NCBI GenBank assembly: GCA_002392645.1
Contig: DGHL01000053.1
Location: 1-5,827 of the forward strand
Reading direction: 5' to 3'
Origin: Prevotellaceae bacterium UBA3849
Lineage (GTDB): Bacteria; Bacteroidota; Bacteroidia; Bacteroidales; Bacteroidaceae
DNA: 5,827 nt
Positions 5,731 through 5,827 of this stretch are shown here, one piece after another (the first letter of the stretch is position 1; the number at the start of each line of letters is the position of its first letter). The notes below the pieces were generated by a model. That model searched no databases. It had not been told where the DNA came from and was given only the letters and a program-made list of their open reading frames with translations. The position numbers and the translations under genes were made by a program.

Positions 5731-5827
5731 GATTAAGGTGGGTTCTAAAAATTCCCACGAGTTAAATTAGTCAATTATATGAACATCATTATGTCATCTT
5801 TTTGTTTTCTTTCGGTGCAAACTGTTA
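5731..5827. repeat. Copy 2 of the inverted-repeat element (partial, cut by the window edge)
   Basis: These 97 bp align with 112-209 with 7 substitutions and one 1-bp indel (GATTAAGG here, GATTAAAGG in copy 1), about 92% identical, in the same orientation on the plus strand. It lies 16 bp upstream of the ATG of the minus-strand outer membrane protein gene. The end that is distal to the gene in copy 1 is proximal to the gene here, so the element is reversed relative to its gene. The partner inverted repeat is expected about 80 bp past the window if the element is full length. Confidence 0.85.
5735..5758 (+). repeat. 24-bp repeat of copy 2, next to the outer membrane protein gene
   Basis: This is identical to 117-140 at all 24 positions, with inner arms GTGGG (5738-5742) and CCCAC (5754-5758). 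It is in direct orientation to 117-140 and inverted relative to 288-311. It lies 20 bp upstream of the start codon at 5714, so it would be part of that gene's leader or promoter region. Confidence 0.85.

Overview
The window looks like chromosomal DNA from a Bacteroidota bacterium, most likely Prevotellaceae or a close Bacteroidales relative. The evidence is a secreted GH106-type glycoside hydrolase and a plug-plus-barrel outer membrane protein of the OMP_b-brl_3 type ending in the family's GTGAG-type tail. Intergenic DNA is AT-rich, two of the three genes lack a Shine-Dalgarno sequence, and the best promoter candidate is of the Bacteroides type (TTTG / TAnnTTTG-like). The genus is an inference.

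Layout. Positions 1-116 are AT-rich, with no gene that can be called. Positions 117-311 form a 195-bp element bounded by 24-bp inverted repeats (23 of 24 matching). It ends 12 bp before the start codon of gene 1, a secreted GH106-like glycosyl hydrolase (324-2765, +). Gene 2, a secreted C-GCAxxG-C-C family candidate redox protein (2743-3369, -), converges on gene 1 and overlaps it tail to tail by 23 bp. Positions 3370-3581 hold a 157-bp inverted-repeat element built from 8-bp units. Gene 3, a TonB-receptor-like outer membrane beta-barrel protein (3582-5714, -), follows. A second copy of the left part of the 195-bp element lies 16 bp upstream of the gene 3 start (about 5731-5827) and is cut by the window edge.

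Working model. The outward-facing genes 1 and 3 each have a copy of the same inverted-repeat element next to their start codon, but the two copies face opposite ways relative to the gene they adjoin. The only promoter-like sequence I can find in the element points at gene 1 in copy 1 and away from gene 3 in copy 2. This is the layout expected of phase-variable invertible promoters, here drawn with gene 1 ON and gene 3 OFF. The same sequence facts also fit a MITE or IS-derived element inserted twice. No recombinase or transposase gene lies in the window. All three proteins are predicted to be exported, so the block could be a small envelope/glycan-use cassette, but no SusC/SusD pair is present and the functional link between the genes is inferred only from position.
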